64,000 nucleotides of DNA from Strigamia acuminata (GCA_949358305.1 OX442318.1:7240501-7304500); one strand, 5' to 3'. Counted from the stretch's first letter, positions 39,201-49,439 are shown. A program made the numbers and translations. The notes: a model not told the origin generated them from the letters alone.

Positions 39201-42200
39201 ATTCAAATAATAATGTCTGAAAGCTTTTTCAAATGGACCATGTTGTACCACCATTCGAGGAAAATTATTGTGGAGAGAGATGTCCTAGTATTTGCAGTAA
39301 GAACTGCTAAAAACAAAATATTATTTTTCAAATTGTAGATTTATACCTAAAAGAGTGACGAGTACGGGTTTCGAAGATACGGTGTTGCCAACAGTGGTCA
39401 AGTCCGATACAGTGCATTGCCATGTTCCACTGTGATGTTCCAGATTCGTACCAATGAGACGCAGGCTGCAATCTCCATATCTTGGCGATCCTTGCCAATC
39501 ATATTTACTGATCCACATTCCTTTACCAATAACCACCGGCTGCCCATTTCGCACCCATTGACATTCTACATCGTGGTTAAGCGTCGAACGACACGCTAAA
39601 CTAGCATTCCGGCCCACTTTCAGCTTAATGGACGTAGGCCGATCCTTTAACGTCAACACTCCTCCCACTTCAAGAACACCTGTAACGACAAAAACAAAAC
39701 AGATAATGAAAAGTCACATCGACTAAACAACCCCAGTAGCATTGCATCTATGTAGATACAATATTAAACATCACACCTATGCCACTTTAACGTTGAAACG
39801 CAATATTTAGGTGCAGTCAAACTTCAAAAGACGAATTGTCTTCTTCTTAAATCACTTAAAGAAGTTATTTGAAGAAGTGTGTAAAAACTGGTGTTTTAAA
39901 GGGACGCGCCAATTGGGGAGAATTGGAGGTGGCGCCATGTTTGGCCACCAGAGGGTCACTTCGGTGACCCACAATGTAAATGGGAAAGTCTACTTGTGTA
40001 ATTAGGACAGGAAGTGTATTTTGCATATTCTGTTTTATGAATAAATAATCACTGTTCAATGTAACCCCTGTATGTACGCGTGCTTCTTTTCCCAATCTCC
40101 AAATTCAGTTTAAATCCTGTGCCATCGGTGATCCAAGGTAATTTCGAACAATTCCAAATACAAAATCGAGTTGCTACCGCAACAAAGTGCAGTCTTGATT
40201 GAACACACTAAAAATTGAAATGAACTTAAAAAAGATGACTGCCTTCAACATGTGACAGCAAGCCAATATCAGGCGAAGAAGAGATCTCGCTTCGATAACC
40301 TTTTTGTAGTTTACCCTGATACTTTCTGCTTTCATACATATGTCGACTGATGGTTGCAGGAGAGATAAGTCAAAGAAGTGATTTGAATTTCACTTAATCT
40401 GAATCCTCTTATTTGAATTCTTTCAAGTTGACTTCTCAGAGATATGATGATAGAAACATTATATCCTGTTCGGAGAATTTATTTCAGACGATTAAGTCAA
40501 TCCGTCTTTTGACGTTAGGTCACCAATCCGTAACATATTGGGACAAAATATAATACCGGTCTGCTACATTACATAATTTGAAAAGTGTCGCTTGACCGAT
40601 ATCCATATTTAACAATATTGCCAAAACCGGTAATCGACAACCGAATATCAATATCGACATTATTTAGAGTGTTTGGCACGCCATTCTCCTTGATTGATAA
40701 TTTGTGACGCTACCCTTGTGCAGCGCCACCTATGTTTTTTCCTTGAATAAAACACTCATGCAAATTTCCTACAAGCGACTGGTCACTTTCCTGACTCCAT
40801 CCATTTTACATCCAACTTCAATCCACCCAAATACAAGCATCATTATTGAGTGTCCTATCAGTGTAAAATGTCTCAAAAACATGTCGAAAAAGTCGCGAAA
40901 ACATGTCGATATGTAGAGATATCAGTATCGGCCACGCATCAAAATATCGGATCCGATATATCGACAAATTCCAAAATGTTGGCCGATATCTCCTTAGAGT
41001 TTTAATTTTTAATTTTTAACTATAATTTTAAAAATGCTTCTTCGTATCGTAGCTCAAAAAGCCGACCGACCAATCAAAATGACTTTCCAAAACAACCAGT
41101 CTTATTTATTTATTTATTTTTCTATCTCTTGTGCATCCGTCTATGGAAACTCCACCTTAGCCTATGTCAGCATGCCTTGCAGTCAAGCTCACAAAGCATT
41201 ATTTAAACACTCCAAAAGGGTAAATGTTAGTTTAACGATAAAACCATACCCTACCACATAAATTCCTGTTTATTTTATTTGTTCTTCCCTGTGAAAGAGC
41301 AAATGTGAATTTTTCATCCTGATATTTTACTTTCATTGCATCTCTTGTCTATCCGCAGACATTTAATATTAATTTCAACGTCTGCTGCAGCGCTGCATTC
41401 CAGTTATCATTAACTTTAATGGCTGATTGAGTATTAAACCAGTGGAAACACTCATATTTTAGTTTGGGAATATCAGAAAAGATTTCCTTTCAATTATTTA
41501 CAGCGACATTATTGAAACCGCTTATAAAAATTGCACAGACGAGCAAAACCACTGAAATTGAATTAATCACAACAATTGCAATCATTCATTAATACAATAA
41601 TGGTGCCAAACCAAGCAATCGACTTTTTCTAATCAGATTATAGTCTGCTTTATCATTGCTATTGATTATAGCGACTACGTAGGCAATATCATCGATTTTC
41701 ATTGTGTTGTTTAAGGCGCAGAACAGCTTCTTTATTTCGACTGCACTATTGCCTATTTTTAGCAATCTCTTCGCAGTAACAACTTTCCCTTTACAAGACT
41801 TGGAAAATATTTTCGATTTTGGGATTGGAAGAACGGAAGAATGGATCATCGTGCTCGCCCATGCAAAATAACAAATTGCAATTAGAAAAATCATATTACA
41901 TGAGTGTAATTTAATCTAGAAAACAAGTAAAGGATAGTAAAAAAGATCGTAAACAAGGCAGAGAATTGCAGACAAGTGCATTAGTCAGGGCTGGCATTTT
42001 TGCTGGCAAACCACGGCCTGCATTTTCATTATTAAATTACAAAGTTTTAAAAGGCTGAGGAAAAGAAAGCACGGTTGTGTTCTATGCAAATTAAAAGTGT
42101 TGCATAATTGATTTTTAACTGGTTAGAGATACTTTTAATTAATATTTTTTTGGCTGGGGGTTTCACCGGTAAATATTCTCGCTTTAATTTCGGTGTTTTC

Positions 42201-43454
42201 AGCTTGAATAGGAATTCGTCTTTAATTTTTAACCGTATAGAGAGAGGGTTTCGCCACTTTAGTAAAATCCTGCAGCGTGCCAGAGTGAGATGGTGGTAAG
42301 GTGGCAAAGGCATCGTGCAAATAAGCTAGTAAACCTCGTAAATTTTGTTTTCAAGAAACAGAAATTTAGAGGGAAATGTCTTGTGCGTTTCTAGGAGTCT
42401 CGATTTTGCAGTTTTCTTGCTTAAAATTGCAATTTTCTTGCATAAAATTACATTTGAGCCTAAAATTATACTTTTTGTGTAGAATTGCATTTTTTGTGCT
42501 TAAAATTGTATTTTTGTGCATTTTTGTGCATAAAATTGCATAAAATTGCACATCTGTACCAAAAATTGGATATTTTTGTGCCTAAAATTGCATATTTTTG
42601 TGCCTAAAATTGCATATTTTTGTGCTTAAAATTGCATATTTTTGTGCCTAAAATTGCATATTTTATGCCTAAAATTGCATATTTTTGTGCCTAAAATTTC
42701 ATATTTTTGTGCCTAAAATTTCATATTTTTGTGCCTAAAATTTCATATTTTTGTGCCTAAAATTGGATATTTTTGTGTCTAAAATTGCATATTTTTATGC
42801 CTAAAATTGCATAATTTTGCGTCTAAATTAAATTTTTTTGCGCTAATGTTATGGCTAAATTATGTTTTTCCGCATTAAAAATGCATTAAATTCGTCTAAA
42901 TTTGCACGTTATATCTAAAAATGCACATTTTGTACCTAGAATTAAATTTCCGGCTTAAAAATTGCATATTAATGCACAAAAATGCATTTATTTGGTCTAA
43001 ACTTGTCCAATTTTGCACACAAAAAAAATTGCCAAGAGCCCTCAAACCAACTCTACATTTTGCTACAATCGTATCCAATTGCAGATCTATAAACCGATAA
43101 ATTTATTGCATTTTATCGGAAAATCACGTTTATCATCACGAAATCTGCCGCCAACGACAATTTACCGTATTCCCGATAAATATCGCCACCAACGTCACCA
43201 AACCCAAAAATTAAATAAATAAAATTTAAAGAAAAGAAAATCCTTTTTTCAATTCGTTCCATTTCTCCCACGTACACTTCAACTTAACTAAATCAAAACA
43301 CCCTCAACCATTTGGCGTCCTCTAAAACCAGAAATATACACTTAACACAAATAAACGTTAATTCCTGATCACCATTTCCTTTTAAACCAACATTACCTGT
43401 CATTAAAATGATGCTGAGCGTTACAGCCACGTTACTCACGACCCCCCTCGTCAT
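33251..43454 (-). CDS. Fasciclin-3-like Ig-superfamily membrane receptor, complete
   Basis: Seven coding exons: 43454-43397, 39679-39347, 38202-37849, 37025-36729, 35547-35443, 35164-35131, 33470-33251. They total 1401 nt (466 aa), with phase-1 joins except the last (phase 2). Order: signal peptide (MTRGVVSNVAVTLSIILMTG), Ig1 (four Cys: LACRS, VECQW, GDCSL, TWQCTV), Ig2 (NITANCTVCC ... ARLNCSAYH), Ig3 (VELNCPLRG ... GLYNCTAV), TM helix (AIVLGAALGLLLLAAIIFF) followed by KKRK, and a tail of about 83 aa with Tyr sites (RTYVSAND, VSVYRFSE) ending HSDHSYY. Several N-x-S/T sites are present. The signal-Ig-Ig-Ig-TM-tail plan, the extra Cys pair in Ig1 and the motifs in Ig2 and Ig3 match arthropod fasciclin-3, a homophilic adhesion protein. 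Orthology is inferred, and another IgSF family remains possible. One domain per exon. The 34-nt exon is fixed by phase. Confidence 0.85.
33740..34234. mobile_element. Inverted-repeat element in last intron of the Ig gene
   Basis: TAGAGAGTTTGCGGGATGCA...TTTTTCCCTTA and its complement (CCCGCTAACTCTCTA) form the ends of a roughly 495-bp element. An internal partial copy of the end (TTTTTGCGGGCTGCACTTTT) lies near 33824. No ORF. Confidence 0.75.
36220..36443. mobile_element. TIR element with telomere-like core and 9-bp target duplication
   Basis: GGGTCCGGCTAATC at the left and GATTAGCCGGACCC at the right are inverted ends, extended by AAGTCGTAGGGCC / GGCCCTACGACTT. The 9-bp sequence GGTAAAAAC is duplicated exactly at 36211-36219 and 36444-36452. 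The core (36281-36390) is a tandem array with seven perfect copies of GGTCAGGTTA and flanking GGTTA units. A 9-bp duplication fits Mutator-like elements, but no transposase is present. It sits in the intron between Ig3 and the TM exon. Confidence 0.85.
37139..37808. mobile_element. CCGTATTACC-family element with GC-rich insert
   Basis: Ends CCGTATTACCCCAATTTAAG and the inverted arm (CTTAAAGCAGGGTAATACGG) lie between TA dinucleotides, within the Ig2-Ig3 intron. About 37275-37735 is a foreign GC-rich segment absent from the two sister copies. It begins TGTGACCGTCAGGCC and ends ATTCCCCA, so TG...CA termini suggest a solo LTR, but I could not find a target duplication. Open frames in it on the minus strand show no domain. 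Confidence 0.65.
38239..38975. repeat. 24-bp minisatellite of ATTGGCCAAT units, intronic
   Basis: About thirty degenerate units of CATCGTTTAGAAAAATTGGCCAAT and the related TTTTAGTTCTATTGGCCAATCA fill most of the Ig1-Ig2 intron. The units grade from TAGTTCTAT types at the left to TAGAAAAA types at the right. Short open frames here are by-products. Confidence 0.9.
39680..41588. other. First-intron sequence of the Ig gene
   Basis: 39815-40250 holds an imperfect inverted pair (GTGCAGTCAAACTTCAAAAG ... GTGCAGTCTTGATTGAACAC) related to 34580-34690. 40540-40990 has GATATCG/CGATATC-rich words. No gene is supported in this part. Confidence 0.4.
41589..41894 (-). CDS. Small secreted protein candidate nested in Ig-gene intron 1
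   Basis: ATG at 41894 to TAA at 41589, 101 codons without splicing. Residues 1-18 are a plausible secretory signal (MIFLIAICYFAWASTMIHSS). The remainder is basic with two Cys (KSCKGK and KLFCALNN) and balanced composition (VVTAKRLLKIGNSAVEI, DDIAYVVAIINSNDKADYN). It matches no family I recognise. An acceptor-like run (TTACTTGTTTTCTAG) lies about 24 nt before the ATG, so an upstream noncoding exon is possible. It is on the same strand as the host gene, within its 3.7-kb first intron. It could be a chance ORF; length, signal peptide and lack of repetitiveness argue otherwise. Confidence 0.45.
   Translation of the reverse strand: MIFLIAICYFAWASTMIHSSVLPIPKSKIFSKSCKGKVVTAKRLLKIGNSAVEIKKLFCALNNTMKIDDIAYVVAIINSNDKADYNLIRKSRLLGLAPLLY
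42380..42880. repeat. 22-bp minisatellite in Ig-gene intron 1
   Basis: Tandem units of GCATATTTTTGTGCCTAAAATT (nine or more clear copies at about 42570-42800) with divergent copies on both sides containing TTGTGC(A/T)TAAAATTG. Noncoding. Confidence 0.9.
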
Positions 43455-43466
43455 TGCTATGGCAAC
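43453..43466. promoter_or_regulatory. X-box-like motif over the Ig-gene start codon
   Basis: ATTGCTATGGCAAC (GTTGCCATAGCAAT on the coding strand) is one base off a symmetrical RFX X-box and overlaps the start codon. A second near-consensus site, GTTGCCAAGACAAC, is at 43800-43813. Functional use is inference. Confidence 0.3.
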
Positions 43467-45179
43467 GGCACTCTTCAATCCATCCGTGCAACGGACTTCG
43501 ACTTAATCTAGAAAAATAAAAAAAATTTAAAAATTAAATTCTAAAAAAAAAATTTTTTTTTTTTACATAATTTTTATAATTTTTAATAACCAATTTTTTT
43601 ATAAATTTTTTTTTTTTTACCTTTTTTTCGCGTTTTACACTCCATTTTACAAAATTATACATTAAAACCGGGAGAAAAAACTGTTTTTGTTGGCGCTTTA
43701 TGACGTTTTTATGAGAACGAACGGAATTAAAATCTCAACATACCGAGAGGAATCCATTGCTAACCATAGGGAACGATTTTATACCTAGCAGGATGCTGCG
43801 TTGCCAAGACAACGAATGACGCGAATTGGCGTCATAGCATTAAAGTCGGATGAATTTAAAAAGAAAAAAAAAATTTGATTAAAAAAAAAATTCTTGACGT
43901 GTAGAAAAGACCAAATGTTTGGTGAAATTTAAATTCAATTTCTCCCGATTTTATTTTTTTATTTTTTCGTCGAGTACACATTGAACGTGCAATTTAGCCT
44001 CGTTTCCTGTTTTATAAAGGAAATCGTTTAAATAGATTAAACTTGTGCCATTGACGGATATTAATTCAATTGAAGAGATTTGAGGTGTAAAATATTGTTA
44101 TTATACAAATGCTGCATCAATTCCGCCCAAAAAGAGCACTTTTGGTTGATGGTTTTTGAGCCCGACGATGTCGGGATTGTTACGCGGTCAAACAGTCGCC
44201 AGATGCGGCCTGATATTTACAACCTCCCGTAGTGAATTAAAAAAAAGAATTTTCCAACATTTTTAATCACAATTTTCCAGATTCAGTCAAAATGTTAAAT
44301 ATCATCGTTGTTTTACGTAAAGAACCGACGAATACGGTGAGAAAATATAATAATTTCAACCGCGGAAATACAATTTTCATAAAATTACATATTTCGCTTG
44401 CTTAAATCTGAAAATCGATTTTTCAGCTTTAACTCGCAGCCCGCTGTGATTCTATCAAAAAGTGTGTTACTAAAGGCCGGAAATCGACAAATAAATATCG
44501 ATAATAATTTTTATCATTTTTTTTTTATTGAAACAAACACATTTTATTTTTGCCGATACATTTGTTTCGCAATATCAAATTTTCCTATCCGCCATCTTAG
44601 TTATTCATCACCATTTCCATTTTGTTTGTTGACGTATTTATCGACTGCACATGTCGAGACCTTTCGCTTTGACTGCTTCACACACACACGGGCACTTAAA
44701 ATGCCAGCAATTGAATTGAGAAATGACGTAATTTCTAAACTTTTACATCAATATTATAGGAAATGCTTGACCATAGTGCTTAATAAACGTGATTTAATAA
44801 AGATTTCACCTCGGAAGAAGTAATTAAACACTTCTCTCGTGAAATTAGCATCAAGAGATCTGACGGTAAGTGAAATCGGGCCAGAAGTTTAAGCCTCGCT
44901 TGGTCTAGACGACGACACGTTTCGGCGCAATTAATGCAAATCGTTTAATTTTTTTTATGGATTTGATAAAATGTCGGTGTAATTTAAAGGGGAAAATCGA
45001 TTTGATAGTAGGAGATGATGTATTGGCAGTACTGGTGATTTTTTTAAGTGCAAATACTTGATGATGTGGGATTTCGAATGGGAAAAGTTTGTGAAATGGT
45101 GGAAGGAAATGTCAAATTCCATCAATGCAGGATTATCAATTTTTTTTTTTGTTAAAAAAAAAATTAAATTGAATTTACT

Positions 45180-45660
45180 GCAAAAAATATGGAATAATTG
45201 CAGAAAATGTGATATTTCTTCAGAAAATCTAAAATTGTTGCAGAAAATTTGATATTTCTGCAGAAAATGTAAAATTACTGCAGAAAACGTGAAATTATTG
45301 CAGATAATATGAAATTATCGCAGATAATATGAAACTATCGCAGTTAATATAAAATAATTGGAAAAATTATGGAATCATTTGAAAAATTGTGAAAGTTTTG
45401 GAAAAATTGTAAAATTTCTGTAAAAATTGTAAAATTTCTGTAAAAATTGTAAAATTTCTGTAAAAATTGTAAAATTTCTGTAAAAATTGTAAAATTTCTG
45501 TAAAAATTGTAAAATTTCTGTAAAAATTGTAAAATTTCTGTAAAAATTGTAAAATTTCTGAAAAAATTGTAAAATCTTTAAAAAAATTGTAAAATTTTTG
45601 AAAAAATTGTAAAAGTTTGGAAAAATTGTAAAAGTTTTGGAAAAATTATGCATTTATTGA
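45180..45660. repeat. 20-bp minisatellite with homogenised centre
   Basis: About 24 tandem 20-bp units. The middle (about 45417-45557) has seven identical copies of CTGTAAAAATTGTAAAATTT. Outward the units drift to CTGCAGAAAATGTAAAATTA and TTGCAGATAATATGAAATTA on the left and TTGGAAAAATTGTAAAAG on the right. The long open frame across it on the minus strand is a by-product. Confidence 0.92.
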
Positions 45661-45949
45661 AAAAATTACGAATTCTTAGTAAAATCTATCAAATTCCCGC
45701 AAACCTTACCAATTCTCCCACCACTTTTTCCAATTTAACATACCGGTAACATTCAAAAATTGCACAAAACTACAACCACTTCTACCAATGACCAACCCTC
45801 CGAGAATACTCCCCATAAATATGCTGAATTTTAATGTCCCAAAATGACCTTTAAGAGTGCCACTACCAACATTACACTGCACCTAATTAGCAACGCGGTC
45901 GCCCCAATCAAAAGCCAACATCCAACATACAAAAACCCACAAATCGTCC

Positions 45950-46465
45950 AACAAAATTTCCCCAAAACCCCCAAAACCCCAAAAAATTCCCCAAAACCCA
46001 AAGAAATTCCCCAAAACCCCCAAAACCCCAAAAAATTCCCCAAAACCCAAAGAAATTCCCCAAAACCCAAAGAAATTCCCCAAAACCCCCAAAACCCCAA
46101 AAAATTTCCCAAAACCCAAAGAAATTCCCCAAAACCCAAAAACATTTCCCAAAACCCAAAAAAATTCCCCAAAACCCAAAAAATTCCCCAAAACCCAAAA
46201 AAATTCCCCAAAACCCAAAAAATTCCCCAAAACCAAAAGAAATCCCCAAAACCAAAAAAAAATCTCGACAAACCCCCCCCCCCAAAAATTCCCCAAAAAT
46301 TCCCCAAAACCCAAAAAATTCCCCAAAACCCCCAAAAATTCCCCAAAACCCAAAAAAATTTCCAAAACTAAAAAAAATCCCCCATAACCCCCAAAAAACC
46401 ACAAAAAACCACCCAAATCCACCACCCCCACATCCCCCCAAAAACCACAAGAAACCAATACCAAA
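45950..46465. repeat. C/A-rich 20-bp minisatellite (G/T-rich on minus)
   Basis: Units of CCCCAAAACCCAAAGAAATT and variants (CCCCAAAACCCCCAAAACC). The plus strand is almost free of G. The minus strand therefore carries dense GGG/GGGG runs separated by short T/A loops. Open frames in all phases are by-products of the repeat. Confidence 0.92.
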
Positions 46466-46739
46466 AATCAATTAAAACATCATTTCCTCCCCAACAAAAA
46501 CTCACAGGCAACGAAGAACTGACGCAATAATATACGCGACCTCTTACACCCCAATGAACAAATATAATGGAACCGGCACATCCTGCAGGTACAAATTAAA
46601 CAAGATAATAAAAAAAATCCCTCTCAACCCCCCTTCCTTCCCCCTCCCAAAAAAAAAACCAAAACCACCCCCCCAAAAAAAAAAAAAAACCAAAACCAAT
46701 TCATACAAACAAAATCATCTTCTGTTCCCAACGAAAACA

Positions 46740-47270
46740 TTCAGTGATGGCGCAGCATCCGCAACCTAATTCTCCTTGCCCAAGCGATACAAACGGGTCG
46801 CGACGGATGCGACGATTGTGCGCGTAAAAATCGATTCCCGGCAAAACAAACGTCTCGTTTGTCACGTCCAGGTTGCAAATGAATGCAGAAACAACGCACT
46901 TTTCATCGGACCGACATGTAATTGCCTACTGATTCCTCATGCAACCCTTGGACAAACATGGCGTTGCTCGATGACAGACGAGAGCAGCAGCCATCAGCAC
47001 CCGGAGCAGAAGAAGTTGCAGTGCAGAATGCAGCAACGCGCCTTTACGCTCACTCGAAACTAACCTTACGCACTTAAATCCGCCTCCATGGAATTTCAAA
47101 TCGAAGCAAAATGGTGCAAAACTTGGTTACAAATCGAGTTCTGTTCACAGCGATCTTAATCCACAGTGGGCGTCCCTCTTAGCACGAGATTCCTCCGAGC
47201 AAGGAAAGGGGGCGCCTGCATATAGCGCTCCGATGTAGCAGTCGCCAGCGAGCACATATTGCAGTCTATA
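46740..47270 (-). promoter_or_regulatory. GC-richer block, possible promoter/5' exon of the Ig gene
   Basis: A CpG-containing, balanced-composition segment stands out from AT-rich flanks. On the minus strand it includes CGCTATATGCAGG near 47215 (weak TATA-like). The first coding exon of the Ig gene has an acceptor-like TTTTTATTTTTCTAG ending at 43508, implying an upstream noncoding exon, and this block is the best-looking place for it. I found no unambiguous donor. Confidence 0.25.
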
Positions 47271-47419
47271 GCAGGTAGAAATGTTGACTTTTAGAATTCA
47301 AACTAACAAGTAAGGATTAAGTAACTGCAATTCGCTGGAAAAATACAACATTTATGCAATATCCTCTGTCGCCATTTTATATACATATTTTCAACAATAC
47401 ATTCTACACCATTGTATGA

Positions 47420-47446
47420 GTTGCTAGGGTTTTGGTGCCTAGCAAC
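47420..47446. other. Inverted pair GTTGCTAGG...CCTAGCAAC
   Basis: Perfect 9-bp arms with a 9-nt spacer. Each arm resembles an X-box half-site (compare the motifs at 43453 and 43800). Confidence 0.4.
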
Positions 47447-47804
47447 GCGTCTTTCTTTTTGCAAATTCATTCATTCTTTCTTCGGGTTTTAGGCCTGAAT
47501 ATGAACGTTCTCGTGACGACTGCATCCAGGTAGTTGGAATTACATCCATTGGAGTTGTAATAATAGTGTGTATTGCTCGTTAATTTTTAATTAGTTTAGG
47601 CCGAGATTTTGTAAGGCAGTTTGATTTTTCTATATGAATGTAAACTGTACAGTACGTGACATTATTTGGGGTGTATAAAACGCCAATATTTGTTTGAATA
47701 ACTTATCGGTCATTCTGTAGCACTGTTGTAGTTGTACACACTCCGTTATTCGTTCTAACATAACTTCACAATATACCCTGTCAGTATTAACAGTTATAGT
47801 GATG

Positions 47805-47810
47805 TTTATT
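47805..47810 (-). other. Poly(A) signal of distal last exon, peptide gene A
   Basis: AATAAA on the minus strand, 40 nt past the stop codon of the last exon 47904-47850. Confidence 0.55.
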
Positions 47811-47849
47811 TCGTTTTAAAAGAAAATGTTTTTTAAGTTTTTCAGGTTT

Positions 47850-49273
47850 TCAGGCTGCATAATCTACAATTCTTTTGTTTGCAGTAGGTTGTGGCTGCAC
47901 ATCCCTGTAATGCAAATAAAGTGAAAATTATCGATTTGTTATCTGAACACCAAGTCAATAGTCATAAACACTGCTTTTATTTGTTAGCTAATACTACGAT
48001 CAACTCTTTTCATATTTTTCTTGTCCCTGCCTCTCAAAACTAATCAATTTAATCAATTTTGCGCCTGAATTTGCAACAAAGGAATTGTTGCACCAAATCG
48101 GTTAATTTGTGGCTTACTCCAGTCAAATTGGGGTGAGATGTGTCTAGGCGTCTAGGGAATTTACTCCCCCTAGTGAGAATGTCTGGTTAGGCTCGTGTTA
48201 AGCCAGACTACCGTATATCTTCCAATAGCGCCCCCGTGCGCTATTTGCAATTTATTTTACCCCGCACACAATTGGAGGCCCGCGGATTAGTTAAACCTGC
48301 TGGGTTTTTTGAACGTATCTGCAACAAAAAACACCAAAAAAGTGTGACAAATGAAACGTTTTGCATACGTTTCGGTAATTTCTACTGAAGCGTATGCAAA
48401 ACGTTTCATTTATCATCCTTTTTCGCCACATTTCGAAACTTTTTGGCCTCCAATTGTGCGCCCGCGCGGTATTTGCAAAAGATTATCTCCGCGCATTATT
48501 GAAGGTCCGCGCGGTATTAGAGGCCCGCGGACAATTGGAAGATATACGGTAAATAAAAATACAAATTACAAGATATTTCTAAGTGGTGATAATATATTTT
48601 ATTTAGCAAAAACAATCGAGATCATCCCATATAATCAACAGAGCTTTTCCTCCTAGAATCTATAGTAGGGTTTGGCTTCACATTCCTGTAATGCAAATAA
48701 AGTAAAAATTATCGATTTGTCATCTGAAGACCATGTCAATAGTCCTAAACACTGCTTTTATTTGTTAGCTAATACGACGATCAACTCTCTTCATAATTTT
48801 CTTGTCCCTGCCTCTCAAAACTACATCTACTTTTAATCAATTTTGCGCCTACATTTGAAAAACTTCACAGGTCCTGCTTGACACATTTGAAAATCTCTCA
48901 AATATTTCTTAAATATTGTCTTACGTTTTATCTCCCACTTTCGGTCCATCACCAGGCCCACTTCTATAATGCAAATAAAGTGAAAATTATTTGTTATTTG
49001 AATGACAAACATTGCGAAATGAGAGCAAATGACTTGTGATAACACAACCAACTCGATATTTTTCTTATTATGCCTTGACTCTCAAATCTAATAACATTTT
49101 TGATCAAACGAAACAACTTCCGCATTTTTCTTTCACACGTTAAGACTGGTTTACCGTAATACAACGTACTTTTTTCCACCACCCGATTCGTCTCCGTCAG
49201 CAGCTTGACAAGTCAGTAAAAAACAGGCCAGGCAGACCGCGATGAATGCGACTTTCAAACCGGTATTCTTCAT
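47850..49273 (-). CDS. Small secreted-peptide gene A with two candidate last exons
   Basis: Coding exons 49273-49170 (104 nt) and 48963-48925 (39 nt) join either to 48685-48622 (64 nt; 68-aa product) or to 47904-47850 (55 nt; 65-aa product). Both give an intact frame. A noncoding exon ends at a donor (TTTG|GTAAGC) at 49336. Residues 1-24 (MKNTGLKVAFIAVCLACFLL...) are a signal peptide, followed by a DGDESGGG stretch, a spacer (KSGPGDGPKVGDKT) and a short tail: NVKPNPTIDSRRKSSVDYMG or DVQPQPTANKRIVDYAA. No family is recognised; layout and size are those of a secreted peptide precursor. Signal and spacer closely match gene B at 52545-53257, but the tails do not. A MITE (48211-48549) separates the two last exons. 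Each last exon has its own AATAAA downstream. Confidence 0.7.
48211..48549. mobile_element. CCGTATATCTTCCAAT inverted-repeat element (339 bp)
   Basis: CCGTATATCTTCCAAT at the left and ATTGGAAGATATACGG at the right are perfect inverted ends between TA dinucleotides (48209-48210, 48550-48551). The centre contains a near-perfect palindrome, AATGAAACGTTTTGCATACG with its complement (about 48351-48411). It lies between the alternative last exons of peptide gene A. A right-end fragment of the family is at about 20065-20090. Confidence 0.88.
48598..48603 (-). other. Poly(A) signal of proximal last exon, peptide gene A
   Basis: AATAAA on the minus strand about 20 nt past the TGA of the 48685-48622 exon. 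An own poly(A) signal supports use of this exon as a terminal exon. Confidence 0.5.
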
Positions 49274-49410
49274 GTTCTGTGACAGAAAAAATAAAGTAAA
49301 ATAAAGTGAAACTAAATATGACTATTGATGCTTACCAAAGTTTTTCCTACAGTTGCACTGACGATGAATCTTCAAAGTGGAGTTGTGAATGACAACTTTT
49401 GACTACCGAT

Positions 49411-49417
49411 ATTTATA
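49411..49417 (-). promoter_or_regulatory. TATA box of peptide gene A
   Basis: TATAAAT on the minus strand inside a segment (AACTATAAATATCGG, then AGTTGTCATTCACAACTCC) nearly identical to that at gene B. Transcription would start about 30 nt downstream, giving a short noncoding exon ending at 49336. Confidence 0.65.
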
Positions 49418-49439
49418 GTTTGATATTTTTTAATTGCTT

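Noticed and set aside
43293-43478. Longer N-terminus for the Ig receptor starting at TTG and reading past 43397
   Set aside because: TTG is not a credible start here, and the consensus donor ACAG|GTAATG at 43397 joins in phase to the Ig1 exon.
45375-45653. 92-codon Phe/Asn-rich frame on minus
   Set aside because: Translation of the 20-bp minisatellite.
45950-46465. Ciliate-type C4A4 telomere sequence or contamination
   Set aside because: Units are 20 bp with CCCAAAGAAATT parts, not pure C4A4, and the block is continuous with the surrounding arthropod gene region.
45831-46471. Four overlapping open frames of 170-190 codons, Pro/Lys-rich on plus and Phe/Gly/Trp-rich on minus
   Set aside because: All are by-products of the C/A-rich minisatellite, which lacks stop codons in several frames.
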